A stretch of 64,000 bases of DNA from JAFAQB01 sp045808425. GTDB lineage: Archaea; Thermoproteota; Nitrososphaeria; Nitrososphaerales; Nitrososphaeraceae. The translations under genes and the position numbers were made by a program. The stretch is from positions 1 through 64,000 of the forward strand of contig JBJMFM010000352.1 of the NCBI GenBank assembly GCA_045808425.1, written 5' to 3'. Positions within the stretch are counted from its first letter, which is position 1, and each line of letters begins with the position of its first letter. The notes beneath the pieces were generated by a model, which was given only the letters and a program-made list of their open reading frames with translations, was not told the origin of the DNA and made no database searches. Shown piece by piece: positions 1 to 10,262 of the stretch.

Positions 1-125
1 AAAATAGATAAAATATATGAAGTCTAATGTCAAAACATCGTGTTAGTAATTAGATTCATTCTAATTCAACAGTTCTATACCAAATCCAATTTAAGTTAGT
101 TGGTTAGTTAATTAGTTACTCAACC

Positions 126-1013
126 ATGCCATCAGAAATGAAGTATATACTGTTTGATTTACAGGCTAAAGATGAAGGTATTGCTATTATAAAGATCAAC
201 AGACCTGAAGTACTAAATGCTCTTAACAGAGAAGCTATGTTCGAATTATCTACAGCAATTGACATTGTTGATGCAGATGATAAAATAAAGGTTGTAATTA
301 TAACTGGTGCAGGAGAAAAATCCTTCTGTGCAGGAGCAGACATCAGGTATGTAGTAAATATCGATCCTATCGAAGCAGAAAAGTATGCAACTTTTATTCA
401 TGGTTTGCTCAACAAGATAGAGAATTTAGAAAAGCCAGTTATTGCTGCAATCAATGGGTATGCTTTAGGAGGTGGCTGCGAACTTGCGTTGGCATGTGAT
501 ATAAGGATAGCATCAAGCAATGCAAAGATAGGCCAAACAGAAGTTACAGTTGGCATTCCACCAGGCTGGGGAGGAACTCAGAGATTATTAAGAATTGTCG
601 GTCCATCAAAAACAAAAGAGCTCATTTATACAGGAAAAATGATTACAGCAGAAGAGGCAGAAGGAGTTGGGCTTGTTAACAGAGTGATTAGTTTGAGTGC
701 TGAAGAAAATGTTATTACTATGCCATCTTCTACCAGTTCTCAAGAAGAGCACCCACAGGAAAAACAAAGAGGAAATGAACTAGCTAAAATTCTGAATAAA
801 AAGTTGACGGATGAATGCCTTTCCCTTGCAAAAGAGATTGCAAACAATAGCTTTACTGCTGTGAAAACTAGTAAAATGTTAATCAACAAAGGGATGGACG
901 TAGACATTAACACAGGATTACAGTTAATAATTTATGGTTGGGCATTATGTTTTGCACACGAAGACAGACAAAAAATGATGTCTGCATTTTTGAATAAAGC
1001 CAAGAAGAAGTGA
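126..1013 (+). CDS. Enoyl-CoA hydratase/crotonase family protein (3-hydroxypropionyl-CoA dehydratase / crotonyl-CoA hydratase type)
   Basis: A 295-residue crotonase-fold enzyme. The oxyanion-hole segment CAGADI lies near residues 68-73. Both catalytic glutamates of true hydratases are present: E119 in GGGCELA and E139 in GQTEV. Dehydratase/hydratase activity is therefore expected, not merely isomerase activity. In ammonia-oxidising archaea, enzymes of this family hydrate crotonyl-CoA and dehydrate 3-hydroxypropionyl-CoA in the 3-hydroxypropionate/4-hydroxybutyrate CO2-fixation cycle; assigning that role here is inference, supported by the 3-hydroxybutyryl-CoA dehydrogenase gene at 44197. A polar insert at about residues 198-218 (Ser/Gln/Glu-rich) is longer than in bacterial homologues. 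The start ATG at 126 has a second in-frame ATG at 138. The enzyme is soluble and cytoplasmic. Other acyl-CoA hydratases cannot be excluded. Confidence 0.88.
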   Translation: MPSEMKYILFDLQAKDEGIAIIKINRPEVLNALNREAMFELSTAIDIVDADDKIKVVIITGAGEKSFCAGADIRYVVNIDPIEAEKYATFIHGLLNKIENLEKPVIAAINGYALGGGCELALACDIRIASSNAKIGQTEVTVGIPPGWGGTQRLLRIVGPSKTKELIYTGKMITAEEAEGVGLVNRVISLSAEENVITMPSSTSSQEEHPQEKQRGNELAKILNKKLTDECLSLAKEIANNSFTAVKTSKMLINKGMDVDINTGLQLIIYGWALCFAHEDRQKMMSAFLNKAKKK

Positions 1014-1094
1014 CAAGCCAAGTATGATGTAACAATTAATATAACTAAACAACAAAAATACTTATTCTCAAAGTAATCAAAAAAGGACTAACCT

Positions 1095-1622
1095 TTGTCT
1101 CAAGGACCTAGTATAAGAGTATTTCAAAAAAGTGATTCTGACAAAGTAAAAGAATTTATTTCAGATATCATTGTTAATGAATTTAAATTTAAACTCGAGT
1201 TTAATACGTTGGATTCTGATATACTTGAAATTGACAAAATTTATAACAAATCTAATAGAGGTTGCTTTTGGGTTGCAGAAACCGTTGTTAATGATAATGA
1301 TTATTCTAACACACAACAAAAACAACAAAAACAAAAAATAATAGGTACAACTGCCGTAAGAAATTTGAAACAGTTTGAGTCTACATGTGAACTTAAGCGT
1401 ATGTATGTATCAAACGATTTCAGACGACTAGGTATAGGGCAAAAATTGCTTGATACAGCGATAGGCTTTGCAAAAAGCGCTGGTTATTCACGCATGGTCC
1501 TTGATAGTTCAAAAGCACTACATGCAGCAAGAGCACTATATCTAAAGAGCGGTTTTGTTGATATTCCTAGATACAATGATAACCATAGAGCAGATGTATT
1601 TATGGAAAGAAGATTGATATGA
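1095..1622 (+). CDS. GNAT-family N-acetyltransferase
   Basis: A 175-residue single-domain protein. The acetyl-CoA binding motif A is clear: ELKRMYV strand, then RRLGIGQ (R-x-x-G-x-G/A type) near residues 110-118, followed by the helix LLDTAIGFAK. The C-terminal ALYLKSGF resembles the usual end of GNAT domains. The substrate is unknown. The start is TTG at 1095; no ATG precedes it in frame. A Gln/Lys-rich stretch at about residues 75-83 is low complexity and probably a surface loop. It lies 81 bases after the crotonase gene on the same strand and may or may not be co-transcribed. Confidence 0.8.
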   Translation: MSQGPSIRVFQKSDSDKVKEFISDIIVNEFKFKLEFNTLDSDILEIDKIYNKSNRGCFWVAETVVNDNDYSNTQQKQQKQKIIGTTAVRNLKQFESTCELKRMYVSNDFRRLGIGQKLLDTAIGFAKSAGYSRMVLDSSKALHAARALYLKSGFVDIPRYNDNHRADVFMERRLI

Positions 1623-1820
1623 TTTTTACTATCAATGATCATTATTATCTTCACCTAGGATTAAGTCCACATCAAGTTCTATAGGGTTGATAATAGCAAC
1701 TTTATATCTGAAAGTATATGATGGTAATCAAAATGGTTACTTCGACTTTTGATCCTATACTCTGTTTTCTGTTTGATGATGGTAAGATTGCATTTATTTT
1801 AGTATTACGTAAATGCTACA

Positions 1821-3071
1821 ATGAAGATTGTATTTCAGGATCCGACTTTCTCACTTCAATTGCTTAGAGCCATAGGTGAGACATATTATAAAGGAGCTGA
1901 TATCGGCGAGTGCCTTTCTACTGCATATCGTATAAAAGAAGGTGACTTTGAGAGTTGGTATACAGAATGGCTAAATACGGCACAAAGAGTTCACAAATAT
2001 GCAGAGAATAGTCTTGCTGCAGGACATAAAATAAGCGCACATGAAGCTTATCTTCGTGCTTCAAATTATTATAGACTTGCAGAATTCTTCCTTATGGATC
2101 CCGAAGATCCAAGAATTCAAACAACTTGGGGAAATAGCAAAGAGTGCTTTAGAAAAGCAGCAGAGCTTTTTTCTCCACCAATTGTAGTTGAGCCTGTAGA
2201 AATACCATATGAACAAACAACTTTACCAGGATATTTCTATAAAATAGATGATCATTATGATGATGACGACAGCAAGGATAGTAAGCACCCAAAACCAAGA
2301 AGACCTACTCTAATAGCTCACGGTGGTTTTGATTCCACTCTAGAGGAGTTATATACTTCAGCAGCAGCTCCTGCGCTAGAAAGAGGATATAACTGTCTAA
2401 CCTTTGAAGGGCCCGGACAAGGAGGAGTAATACGTAAACAGAAGATTCCATTTAGATATGACTGGGAAAAAGTAGTTACGCCTGTTGTAGACTATGCATT
2501 AACTACCAGAACAAAGGAAATAGATCCAAACAGAATAGCACTAATGGGAATGAGCATGGGAGGATATTTAGCTGCAAGGGCTGCTGCCTTTGAACATCGT
2601 CTATCTGCTTGTATACTAAATGACGGAGTTTATGATGGCTACGATGGTTTTGCATCAGGTTTTCCCAAATCATTGCTAACTGCGATAGAAAATGGTGATT
2701 TAAAAGTTGTTAACATGGTTCTTGATATTTTGATGGAATCTGATCCGAATACAAGGTTCAACATGAAGCATGGAATGTGGACAGCTGGTGTAAACACACC
2801 GTTTGAACTCATACAGAAATCCAAGAATTACACTATAAAAGATATTGTGCAGAATATTAAATGTCCAACATTAGTTCTTGAAGCAGAAAAAGACGATTCT
2901 TTTCCAGGCCAACCAAAAAAGGTATATGATGCATTAACATGTCCCAAAAAATATATTCTATTTATAGAGGAGGAAGGTGCTGAAGAGCACTGCCAGGAGG
3001 GTGCACTTTCACTGTCAAATCAACGAATATTTGATTGGTTAGATGAGACATTTCAAAAGTCAAATTCTTGA
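1821..3071 (+). CDS. Alpha/beta hydrolase (DUF1100/FrsA-like, C-C or ester hydrolase type)
   Basis: A 416-residue protein with a helical N-terminal cap region (about 1-115) and an alpha/beta hydrolase core. The nucleophile elbow GMSMGG puts the catalytic serine at 245. Candidate acids are D358/D359 in the strand LVLEAEKDD, and the histidine is H390 in EEHCQEG, so the triad is complete. The oxyanion region HGGFDS is visible near residue 167. The architecture (helical cap, then core) resembles the family containing 2,6-dihydroxypseudooxynicotine hydrolase and other esterases; the actual substrate cannot be read from sequence. An Asp/Lys-rich insert near 140-155 is low complexity. No signal peptide is seen. 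Confidence 0.82.
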   Translation: MKIVFQDPTFSLQLLRAIGETYYKGADIGECLSTAYRIKEGDFESWYTEWLNTAQRVHKYAENSLAAGHKISAHEAYLRASNYYRLAEFFLMDPEDPRIQTTWGNSKECFRKAAELFSPPIVVEPVEIPYEQTTLPGYFYKIDDHYDDDDSKDSKHPKPRRPTLIAHGGFDSTLEELYTSAAAPALERGYNCLTFEGPGQGGVIRKQKIPFRYDWEKVVTPVVDYALTTRTKEIDPNRIALMGMSMGGYLAARAAAFEHRLSACILNDGVYDGYDGFASGFPKSLLTAIENGDLKVVNMVLDILMESDPNTRFNMKHGMWTAGVNTPFELIQKSKNYTIKDIVQNIKCPTLVLEAEKDDSFPGQPKKVYDALTCPKKYILFIEEEGAEEHCQEGALSLSNQRIFDWLDETFQKSNS

Positions 3072-3118
3072 ATCAGAAAAGAACAGCAGGCAAAAAATTC
3101 ATTATCATCACACTTTAA

Positions 3119-3541
3119 TTACTCACGACAACACATGACAGAAGACTCACGTTCAGTTTTACGATAACTATCGAGAAATGAAAGCAAATCTTCTCTTGTT
3201 ATTTCTTTGAAGCTTTTAGCATTTTTAAAGAACGTTGATAGGTTGCAAAGTAAGATTATAGTATCCTTCCTGTAATGATCTGACGGGTTAATCTCTGACT
3301 TTAAAGAAGATATATAATTGCATATTGTCAGGGCATTTTCTCTAGATGCAGGTAATATTCTGTTATAAAGATGATTAAAGCAGTTAGAGGACAGTCCTTC
3401 TGTAGCATTCTCTATTTTTGTCTTTATTATGTTGTTGTCTGATGGAGTGCTCATTGTGGTAGTGGTTGTGATAGCAGAAACTGATGTTGATGTAGATGTA
3501 GTAGTAGATGTCATTTGAGGCTTTAGATGGCTCTTTTTCAT
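3119..3541 (-). pseudogene. N-terminal fragment of a tyrosine recombinase (integrase), catalytic domain missing
   Basis: A 140-residue ORF. Residues 1-36 are Thr/Ser-rich low complexity. Residues 70-132 (ICNYISSLKSE, HYRKDTI, EITREDLLSFLDSYRK) look like the SAM-like core-binding domain of thaumarchaeal phage-type integrases. In those proteins the text after DSYRK continues into a full catalytic domain with the R...HxxR...Y residues. Here the reading changes to an unrelated tail (SSVMCCRE) and stops, 47 bases from the end of the neighbouring hydrolase gene, so the catalytic half is gone. I read it as a relic of an integrated element. It could also be a shortened DNA-binding protein that is still expressed. 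Confidence 0.6.
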
Positions 3542-3828
3542 ATACTCCTAGGTGACAAGATTAATTATATAAGTCAGTATTAGACACGTGCTTATAATTA
3601 AGTAAATAGTTATTCAATTTGTAATATCAAGCTGAGTGCTAAATGAGCACAATAGATACCAACAACAATAATACTGTATATCACATTATATAATAGCAAT
3701 TTCATGGAATTGTTTTATTACAATTATTATTATTCTATCCGCTTTAGCCCTGAACTTAATATAACAACGCGCAGCTAAGGATGATTTAAAAGATAGTAAC
3801 TAAACCTTCCATTCATACGTGTGTATAG

Positions 3829-6126
3829 ATGTTGTCTAAAATAAGAAGACATAGCCACTATTTCTTATTTGTTTTTATTTCATTTATTAGCTTATATCTA
3901 CAGTATTATGTTGGAAGTTTTAGGCCTATTATTTTTCATGATTCACCTTATCCAATTGATACTTTATCGTTGGTCAGCAAGTTCGGATCGCTTTGGAGAG
4001 ACATATCTAATTTTGGATATTTCGATCCTTCCGGCACTTTTCTATCGCTGTGGTATCTTTTTTTATCGCCGATTTACCTTTTAACATATAATTTAGTGAT
4101 AACTCAGTTCGTTTTTTTATTTATTATTTGTAATGTAACTCTATTTGGTTCCTATATCTTTGCTCGGTATTTGGGTATAAACAAAATTTTTTCAGTATTA
4201 GTTGCCATATTATATCTTGCTAATCCATTTTCTATTTTCTATATATGGAGAATCTTAAATGCAAACATAATTTTATACGCTATGCTTCCTGTGATATTTC
4301 TAAGTATTATAAAAATAATTAACGGTGAAAATTCAAGGAGATATATTCTTGTTTTGTTGTTTACGGAATTTTTGAGTCTTCCGGGTTTTGCAAATGTGGC
4401 GTATTATGCATCGTTTGCATTCACAACGCTGCTCCTAAGTATATCTTATGGTATTATAGCATATTTTTCAAGTAAGGTTTCTTTTAGAAATGCGGCGGTA
4501 AAGAACCTGCTTATAGTCGGACTGCTTATCTTACCACTCTCAGGCTATTTGATGAGTACATTTGAAACTCAACCAAAGGAACTGTCAGCTGCACGTGATA
4601 CACATCTTCAAACTGCAAAAAGTATCTACCTTAGTAACACAAGACACGTTAGCTTGCCCTCACTCTTCTCGCTGACGGCACTTCCCCCGCTATATGAAAA
4701 ATTAATTTGGTTTGATTATGAACACATCTATCTTCCAAATTTATCGTCAGCTGTTGGAATAGCGGTTGCATCAATTATAATAGTTACGCTTGCAATTAGA
4801 CTAATATTTTTTAAGGACAGTATTATGAAAAATATGTATCCGTTCATAGGCATTCTAGTTGTTTTATCTATCCTGTTATTAAGAGAAACAGGATATCTCT
4901 TATTGCAAAATTCTCCTGCTTTGCTACTTGCTTTTCGTGACCCGTATCACAAATTCGAAACTGAATTTGCGCTGATTCTGATAATTCTATTTTGCTATTC
5001 TGCACAAGAACTATTTAAATTAAGAATTTTCTTTACATACAAATTTCTAAAAATAGCTCCTATCGTAATTGTGGTTTTTATTCTGGTATACTGGACCTGG
5101 CCATTTATTACAGGAAATTTCATACCTACTAATGTTGGCAAGCCTCAGGCCAATTTATATCCAATATCCGCATTCACAGATATGCCATCTAAATATATGC
5201 AAGCAGTGAAATACCTAAAGCAAGACAATGAAATAGATACCGGAAAATCACGAGTTTTGGTTTATCCTCTTGCAAGCATCTTATGGTGTGATGGTAATGG
5301 TAGTTACTGGGGAAATGATATTCTTAGGTTTTCGGGCATATCCACTGTTTCTACTGTGTACCAGGTAAATTTTCAAAATGAAAGTAATTTTATATCAAGT
5401 CTATCTGATAGCAGCATAGTGTCAGACCCGCAATACGCGAATTACATAAAGAAACTTGGAATAAAATATGTAATACTAAGAAAACAGGCTTGCGATGTTG
5501 ATACTATATCTGGGAACATAAAAGATATGAATAATCAATCAAAAGAAATAGGAGAAAAATTAAAAGGCTCACAATTTAATAGGGTGATGGATACTCAATA
5601 TTATTCAATATTCAAAGTATTAGGTGATGGAGGCTCTAGTTCTGTATCTATAATTGCTAACTCATCGGCTCGATCACTAAATAATAATATTACTAGACCT
5701 AGTTTTATTAATTCTGCTGATGGCTACAACGCTTTTGTACTGATGCAGCAAGCCACACAGCAACCAGTTAAGTATCAAAAGATTTCATCAACTGAATATA
5801 TTGTTAGTGTCGAAAATAATTATAAGCCGTTCTATCTATTACTTGCTGAATCATATGATGATGGTTGGAAAGCTCTCATCAATGGCAAGGAACAGATACC
5901 GGACAAATACCATTTTATTATAGCCGGTTTTGCTAATGGATGGTATTTGGACAAGGCAGGACATTTTAACATAAGGTTATATTTTCAACCGCAAAAAAAT
6001 TATGACATTGGTTTAGCTATGTATGTGTTTATCATTTGTATCTCTTCGATTTATCTATTGTTGTATAGCCGCAAGAAAGGCTTAAGAGCTAGTATAACAA
6101 GGTTATTGACATCTAGGAATGCCTAG
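3829..6126 (+). CDS. Large polytopic membrane protein, GT-C glycosyltransferase-like (YfhO/DUF3367 style)
   Basis: A 765-residue protein with about ten to twelve hydrophobic helices between residues 10 and 430 and one more near 735-757, ending in a short basic tail. Between them lies a large extracytoplasmic domain (about 430-730). The layout (many N-terminal membrane spans, soluble outer domain, final span) fits GT-C fold lipid-linked sugar transferases that glycosylate surface polymers. A DP motif (FDP) occurs in the first outer loop, where GT-C enzymes carry catalytic acids; assignment of that residue is tentative. It opens a region rich in glycan genes (FkbM, GT4, GT2 and another large membrane protein to 13925). 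The acceptor and sugar are unknown. Confidence 0.7.
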   Translation: MLSKIRRHSHYFLFVFISFISLYLQYYVGSFRPIIFHDSPYPIDTLSLVSKFGSLWRDISNFGYFDPSGTFLSLWYLFLSPIYLLTYNLVITQFVFLFIICNVTLFGSYIFARYLGINKIFSVLVAILYLANPFSIFYIWRILNANIILYAMLPVIFLSIIKIINGENSRRYILVLLFTEFLSLPGFANVAYYASFAFTTLLLSISYGIIAYFSSKVSFRNAAVKNLLIVGLLILPLSGYLMSTFETQPKELSAARDTHLQTAKSIYLSNTRHVSLPSLFSLTALPPLYEKLIWFDYEHIYLPNLSSAVGIAVASIIIVTLAIRLIFFKDSIMKNMYPFIGILVVLSILLLRETGYLLLQNSPALLLAFRDPYHKFETEFALILIILFCYSAQELFKLRIFFTYKFLKIAPIVIVVFILVYWTWPFITGNFIPTNVGKPQANLYPISAFTDMPSKYMQAVKYLKQDNEIDTGKSRVLVYPLASILWCDGNGSYWGNDILRFSGISTVSTVYQVNFQNESNFISSLSDSSIVSDPQYANYIKKLGIKYVILRKQACDVDTISGNIKDMNNQSKEIGEKLKGSQFNRVMDTQYYSIFKVLGDGGSSSVSIIANSSARSLNNNITRPSFINSADGYNAFVLMQQATQQPVKYQKISSTEYIVSVENNYKPFYLLLAESYDDGWKALINGKEQIPDKYHFIIAGFANGWYLDKAGHFNIRLYFQPQKNYDIGLAMYVFIICISSIYLLLYSRKKGLRASITRLLTSRNA

Positions 6127-6338
6127 CCTTTTACCATTATTATCATAACCGCCTGCAGGTCGAAAACAGCCCAAGCCAAATGTGATGTGATGATGTTGAA
6201 CAGCTTTATTCAATTCACCTCTAAGAGTATTACTATGTTGTGTTGTGCGTGTGTAGTAGTACAAGATACAATAAAACGCTTGAAAAGGGCATTACAAAAT
6301 GATGGTAATAGTTTATCTATTTAAAATATCGAGTCGAT

Positions 6339-7703
6339 TTATTTTTGCGAAATTCTATATATAGTTCCAGATCCCAAGTGGTATGAAAGAACGTAAAGGT
6401 AACCATCAGGCCCCATCTTAATATCTGTAATTCCGCCAAAGCCTTTTCCAAATATCTGATCTTGGAGCTCTTTAGGACTTGATGCTACTTTATCTGCAAG
6501 CATGCCATGCAGGCTCAATCCTTTTCTGCCTGGGTTAAGTTTAAAATGATAAAGATTGCCATTTTTGAAATCTCCTACAAACATGTCGTTCTCATATTGT
6601 TTACCCAATTTAGTTGAATTGAGAAATACAAGCCCAGTTGGAGCAACTGTTTCGTTCCAAATGAATTCAGGAATTCTGTATTTTCCTTTACCTTCAAGGT
6701 TTACTAAGATATTATTAAGATCCGAGACGTTCTGTATAGCTAGACCTTCACGACTTCCATTATTATACCACATGCCCTGCACCTTCCCCCATCCGCTATT
6801 AAAACCAGGTTGGACCAGATTAATTTCATCGCCATAATCTGGACCATTTTCTGTATCCCAAAGCGTTCCTATTATGGGATCAAAGGCCAGTCCGAAGCTA
6901 TTTCGAATTCCATATGCATAGTACAGGTTCAGAGGATATTGATTAGTGGCGAAAATAGGTTGCTTTAGTAGTGGCTTGCCATCTTGGGTTAGCCTAAGTA
7001 TTCCACCAGGTCCATCCGGATCCCTGCTATTATGGATATTCTGAGCTTTAGTGGCCAATGGCAGATGATCAAAGTATTGGTTGTAAAATTTATCTGCATC
7101 ACCTACGATCAGGTAGACGTATTGATCTGGTCCAATGATCACCTTTCCCCCATTATGATTAGGGGTCTTAGGAGAAATTGGAAGACTTAAAAACAATTTG
7201 GGGTTCAATAATTTGTTATCTATTAACTCATATCTGTAAAGGCGATTTCCCAATGGCTGTATCCCTTGTGTGGCATCATCGCCAGTTCTTCCACCACCAG
7301 ATTGTGTGTAATATACAAAAATATAAGTTTGATTTTGAGTTGAATTCTTGGCAGTGGCAATTCCAAGCATTCCTCTTTCGCCTTTGTTAGCGACACTAAC
7401 GTTGAGCACAGGTTCAGCTAAGATCTTACCGTTTACTATCCTCTGTACCGTTCCATTATTTTTCTCTAAAACTAGTATGTCATTACCTGCCAGAAATGCC
7501 ATGCTTGTAGGAAAATTAAGTCCTCTGAAAATCGTATCGACTTTCAGCCTTGGATCATTGATTGTCGGTCTATCAACAGATGATTGGGAGACTTCTAAAA
7601 CGTTGGCATATGCAAAATTACGATAGACAAATTGAATGGGAGGCAAGATTAAAAGAATAATCATAGAGGTTACTGATAGTAATTGCATAACAGAATCAAA
7701 CAT
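6339..7703 (-). CDS. PQQ-dependent sugar dehydrogenase (glucose/sorbosone dehydrogenase family), exported
   Basis: A 454-residue protein with an N-terminal hydrophobic segment (about 8-30) that is a signal peptide or membrane anchor. It is followed by the six-bladed beta-propeller of soluble aldose dehydrogenases. Family motifs include LNFPTSMAF near the start, GERGMLGIA, TPNHNGG (the His that acts as base), RDPDGPGGI, YGIRNSFGLAFD, WDTENGPDYGDEIN and DIKMGPDGYLYVLS. Such enzymes oxidise aldoses outside the cell and pass electrons to the membrane; the cofactor source in this organism is not visible in the window. It runs against the flanking glycan genes, so it is probably a separate transcription unit. 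Confidence 0.86.
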   Translation of the reverse strand: MFDSVMQLLSVTSMIILLILPPIQFVYRNFAYANVLEVSQSSVDRPTINDPRLKVDTIFRGLNFPTSMAFLAGNDILVLEKNNGTVQRIVNGKILAEPVLNVSVANKGERGMLGIATAKNSTQNQTYIFVYYTQSGGGRTGDDATQGIQPLGNRLYRYELIDNKLLNPKLFLSLPISPKTPNHNGGKVIIGPDQYVYLIVGDADKFYNQYFDHLPLATKAQNIHNSRDPDGPGGILRLTQDGKPLLKQPIFATNQYPLNLYYAYGIRNSFGLAFDPIIGTLWDTENGPDYGDEINLVQPGFNSGWGKVQGMWYNNGSREGLAIQNVSDLNNILVNLEGKGKYRIPEFIWNETVAPTGLVFLNSTKLGKQYENDMFVGDFKNGNLYHFKLNPGRKGLSLHGMLADKVASSPKELQDQIFGKGFGGITDIKMGPDGYLYVLSYHLGSGTIYRISQK

Positions 7704-8160
7704 TAAAACAAAACCGAATTAATGAGATAAGTAAATAAATCCTTCGCTTTTTAAATTATATAAGAATGTGATGCAATAACATTGAAAAAATCTTAATGCC
7801 TAAACTATGGTGGAAGCCATGATTAAAATAGAAGTAGTAATATCACAAAATGATATTAAGCCGCCAGCGACTCCTTGAAACACATTAACGTTGGTGCATT
7901 ACTATTTCAAAAGTCAAAGGCAGAAGCAAAAGTATTGTACCGCAGCTTCATGGTTCTAAAGGAACAGGAATGTATAGACCAGGATTTGGTAATAAATATA
8001 AACTTGAGGTGAGATAGTGGTTGACAGTAAAGAAAAGAAACAGTATAGTATTATATAACATAAGTGAAATAGTTGTGGACAACTCAAATTATTACATCGT
8101 CATTTTCATGATAAATCAGGTGTCATAGCTGACAGATTTTTATACTCAACTAAAACCTAA
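7704..8160. other. Intergenic gap between divergent genes
   Basis: About 457 bases carry the promoters of the divergent sugar dehydrogenase and FkbM genes. A TATA-like TTTATA at about 8138-8143 lies 20 bases before the TTG start at 8161. Two short overlapping open frames around 7900-8010 have no recognisable product. No RNA gene was recognised. Confidence 0.5.
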
Positions 8161-8976
8161 TTGGTTAGAGTTATCTTGAAAATCTTGCATTTGATTCCTG
8201 GATGGCTTTTGGAAGAACTTTATTATTCAAAATTTGCGAAGATCGTTTTTCCTATCTATGACTATTTTACGAAAAACCAAACACCAAAATTATATAGGAT
8301 TTATGATAAGATTTTAATAGAGATAGATCTCTCCAAGCCAGCTGAAAGGGCGATACCTTTTAATGCATATGAGACAAAGGTTACTCAAAACTTCCTAGCG
8401 CTTTTGAAAGAAGGCGATGTGGTATTCGATGTTGGCGCATGGATAGGATATTATGTACTTTTGGCAGCAAAAAAAGCAAAACATGTGATAGCGATAGAAG
8501 CAGACGATAAGAATTGTCAGCGAATTAGTAGGAATCTGGAATACAACCGCTTTTCAAACGTGACAGTGATGAATGTCGCAGCGGGAGATAAATCATCGTA
8601 TGGCGTTCTTCTGGAAGGTCCAGGATCTTCTATGCATAAAGTGTATGAAGGCAGCTGCGATCGAATGGGTAAAACTATCAGGACAGAACCTCTTGATAAC
8701 ATTATCTCGAATTTGGAAATCAGAGAAATAAACATTTTGATTATGGATATAGAAGGATATGAGTACTTTGCTCTAAAAGGACTAGGGAATTCTCTCCAAA
8801 GGCATATTGTAAAAAATATAATATGCGAGATCCATCCCTCTATCTTAATAGAGCATGGTATATCAAATAATGATGTGTTGAATCTTTTTTACGAATATGG
8901 ATATTCAGTCAGTAATCTAGAAGCAAGTGTTACTTCCCATCCTTATCATATCTATGCAAAGATACCAGATTTGTAA
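8161..8976 (+). CDS. FkbM family methyltransferase
   Basis: A 271-residue SAM-dependent methyltransferase. Motif I is VVFDVGAWIGYY (about 86-97), then the strand VIAIEADDKN, and the FkbM signatures PLDNII and ILIMDIEGYEYFALKG. Proteins of this family O-methylate sugars or other small acceptors and are common in archaeal surface-glycan clusters, which fits the glycosyltransferases that follow. The start is TTG at 8161 with a TATA-like box about 20 bases upstream; no in-frame ATG precedes it. The N-terminal about 60 residues are not conserved with the Rossmann core and may orient the protein at the membrane. Confidence 0.85.
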   Translation: MVRVILKILHLIPGWLLEELYYSKFAKIVFPIYDYFTKNQTPKLYRIYDKILIEIDLSKPAERAIPFNAYETKVTQNFLALLKEGDVVFDVGAWIGYYVLLAAKKAKHVIAIEADDKNCQRISRNLEYNRFSNVTVMNVAAGDKSSYGVLLEGPGSSMHKVYEGSCDRMGKTIRTEPLDNIISNLEIREINILIMDIEGYEYFALKGLGNSLQRHIVKNIICEIHPSILIEHGISNNDVLNLFYEYGYSVSNLEASVTSHPYHIYAKIPDL

Positions 8977-9155
8977 CGAGCTCTTAATCGATGCTGAGAT
9001 CCAATGAATTTCTCTTATTGTTTTTGATATTCTATCTTTTAATAGAATTGAGAGAGCTGAACTAAATTCTGGGACAGCTTATAGGTAAAAACCTTGGTCG
9101 CTATAATAGAGCGGCTTTACCTAATCCTTCTAGCAATACTGGTTAGCTTCGGTTA

Positions 9156-10262
9156 ATGTTTATAGGTTTATCGAATCAAAAATTAGTGTTGGAGATCTTA
9201 TGGTTTAACTGGAGTGATATCAAGAACCCCAACGCAGGAGGAGCGGAAGTATTTACTCATGAGGTAATGCGCAGGTTAGTTACAAAGAGACACCATGTGA
9301 CTCTTTTTAGTGCTGAGTTTCCAAAAGGCTTACAAAATGAGGAGATAGATGGTGTCAATATAATAAGGCAAGGGAGCAGCTACAGTGTGTATGGTAGAGC
9401 ACGGAAATATTACATGCGACACAGGAATGATTATAATTATATTGTCGATGAGATAAACACAAAACCATTCCTAACTCCAAGATTTGTTAGGCATAAGCCA
9501 ATATTAGCATTGATTCATCAGCTTGCAAGAGAGTTTTGGATATATGAGACACATTTTCCATTAAATTTGATCGGTTATTATTATCTTGAGCGAAAATGGT
9601 TATCTTATTACAAAGATGTTCTTACAGCTACTGTTTCTAATTCATCTAAAGAAGATCTGGAACAAATAGGTTTCAAAAAAATTTTGTTAGTACCACAGGG
9701 GCTAAGTGTTTTACCATTATCTGAGGTACCAAACAAACAACCTGAGCCTACTATTGTTTTTCTAGGCAGGCTGAAAAAAGTAAAATTGCCGCACCATGCT
9801 ATAGAAGCATTTTGTATAATCAAAAAGGAGATTCCAAATGCGAAGATGTGGGTGATAGGAGATGGCTATATGTTAAAAAAGCTTAGAAATTCTAAGATAG
9901 AAGATATTATTTTTTATGGACACGTGAGCAATGAACTGAAGTATCAAATGCTATCCAAAGCCCATCTTGTTTTAGCACCAGCAGTGAGAGAAGGCTGGGG
10001 ATTGGTAGTCACTGAATCTAATGCTATGGGAACTCCTGTCATAGCATACAATGTTCCAGGACTAAGAGATTCTGTAAAACATGGGGAGACAGGAATTTTG
10101 GTTAATGACAATTCTCCAGAGAGCCTAGCGCACGCTGCATTGTCTTTGTTAAACGACCCTACACTCTTAAGAAAATACAGTGTTAATGCACTTGAATTTT
10201 CAAGGCAATTTAATTGGGATAATACTGCAGATGTTTTTGACAGAATCATAAACAGTAACTAG
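9156..10262 (+). CDS. Glycosyltransferase family 4 (GT-B fold)
   Basis: A 368-residue retaining glycosyltransferase. The N-terminal Rossmann domain has the donor/acceptor loop NAGGAEVFTHEVMRRL. The C-terminal domain has the strand VFLGRLKKVK and the nucleotide-sugar binding EX7E motif in EGWGLVVTESNAMGTP, followed by GLRDSV and the usual closing helices. It most likely adds a sugar to a lipid-linked or surface glycan at the cytoplasmic face. It follows the FkbM gene by 179 bases on the same strand. The first ATG is used; a TTG a few codons later (LVLEIL) would also keep the domain intact. Confidence 0.87.
   Translation: MFIGLSNQKLVLEILWFNWSDIKNPNAGGAEVFTHEVMRRLVTKRHHVTLFSAEFPKGLQNEEIDGVNIIRQGSSYSVYGRARKYYMRHRNDYNYIVDEINTKPFLTPRFVRHKPILALIHQLAREFWIYETHFPLNLIGYYYLERKWLSYYKDVLTATVSNSSKEDLEQIGFKKILLVPQGLSVLPLSEVPNKQPEPTIVFLGRLKKVKLPHHAIEAFCIIKKEIPNAKMWVIGDGYMLKKLRNSKIEDIIFYGHVSNELKYQMLSKAHLVLAPAVREGWGLVVTESNAMGTPVIAYNVPGLRDSVKHGETGILVNDNSPESLAHAALSLLNDPTLLRKYSVNALEFSRQFNWDNTADVFDRIINSN

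Noticed and set aside
7900..8010. Two overlapping open frames that look slightly protein-like
   Set aside because: Neither has a convincing start or domain, and both strands and frames are similarly open in this AT-rich gap.
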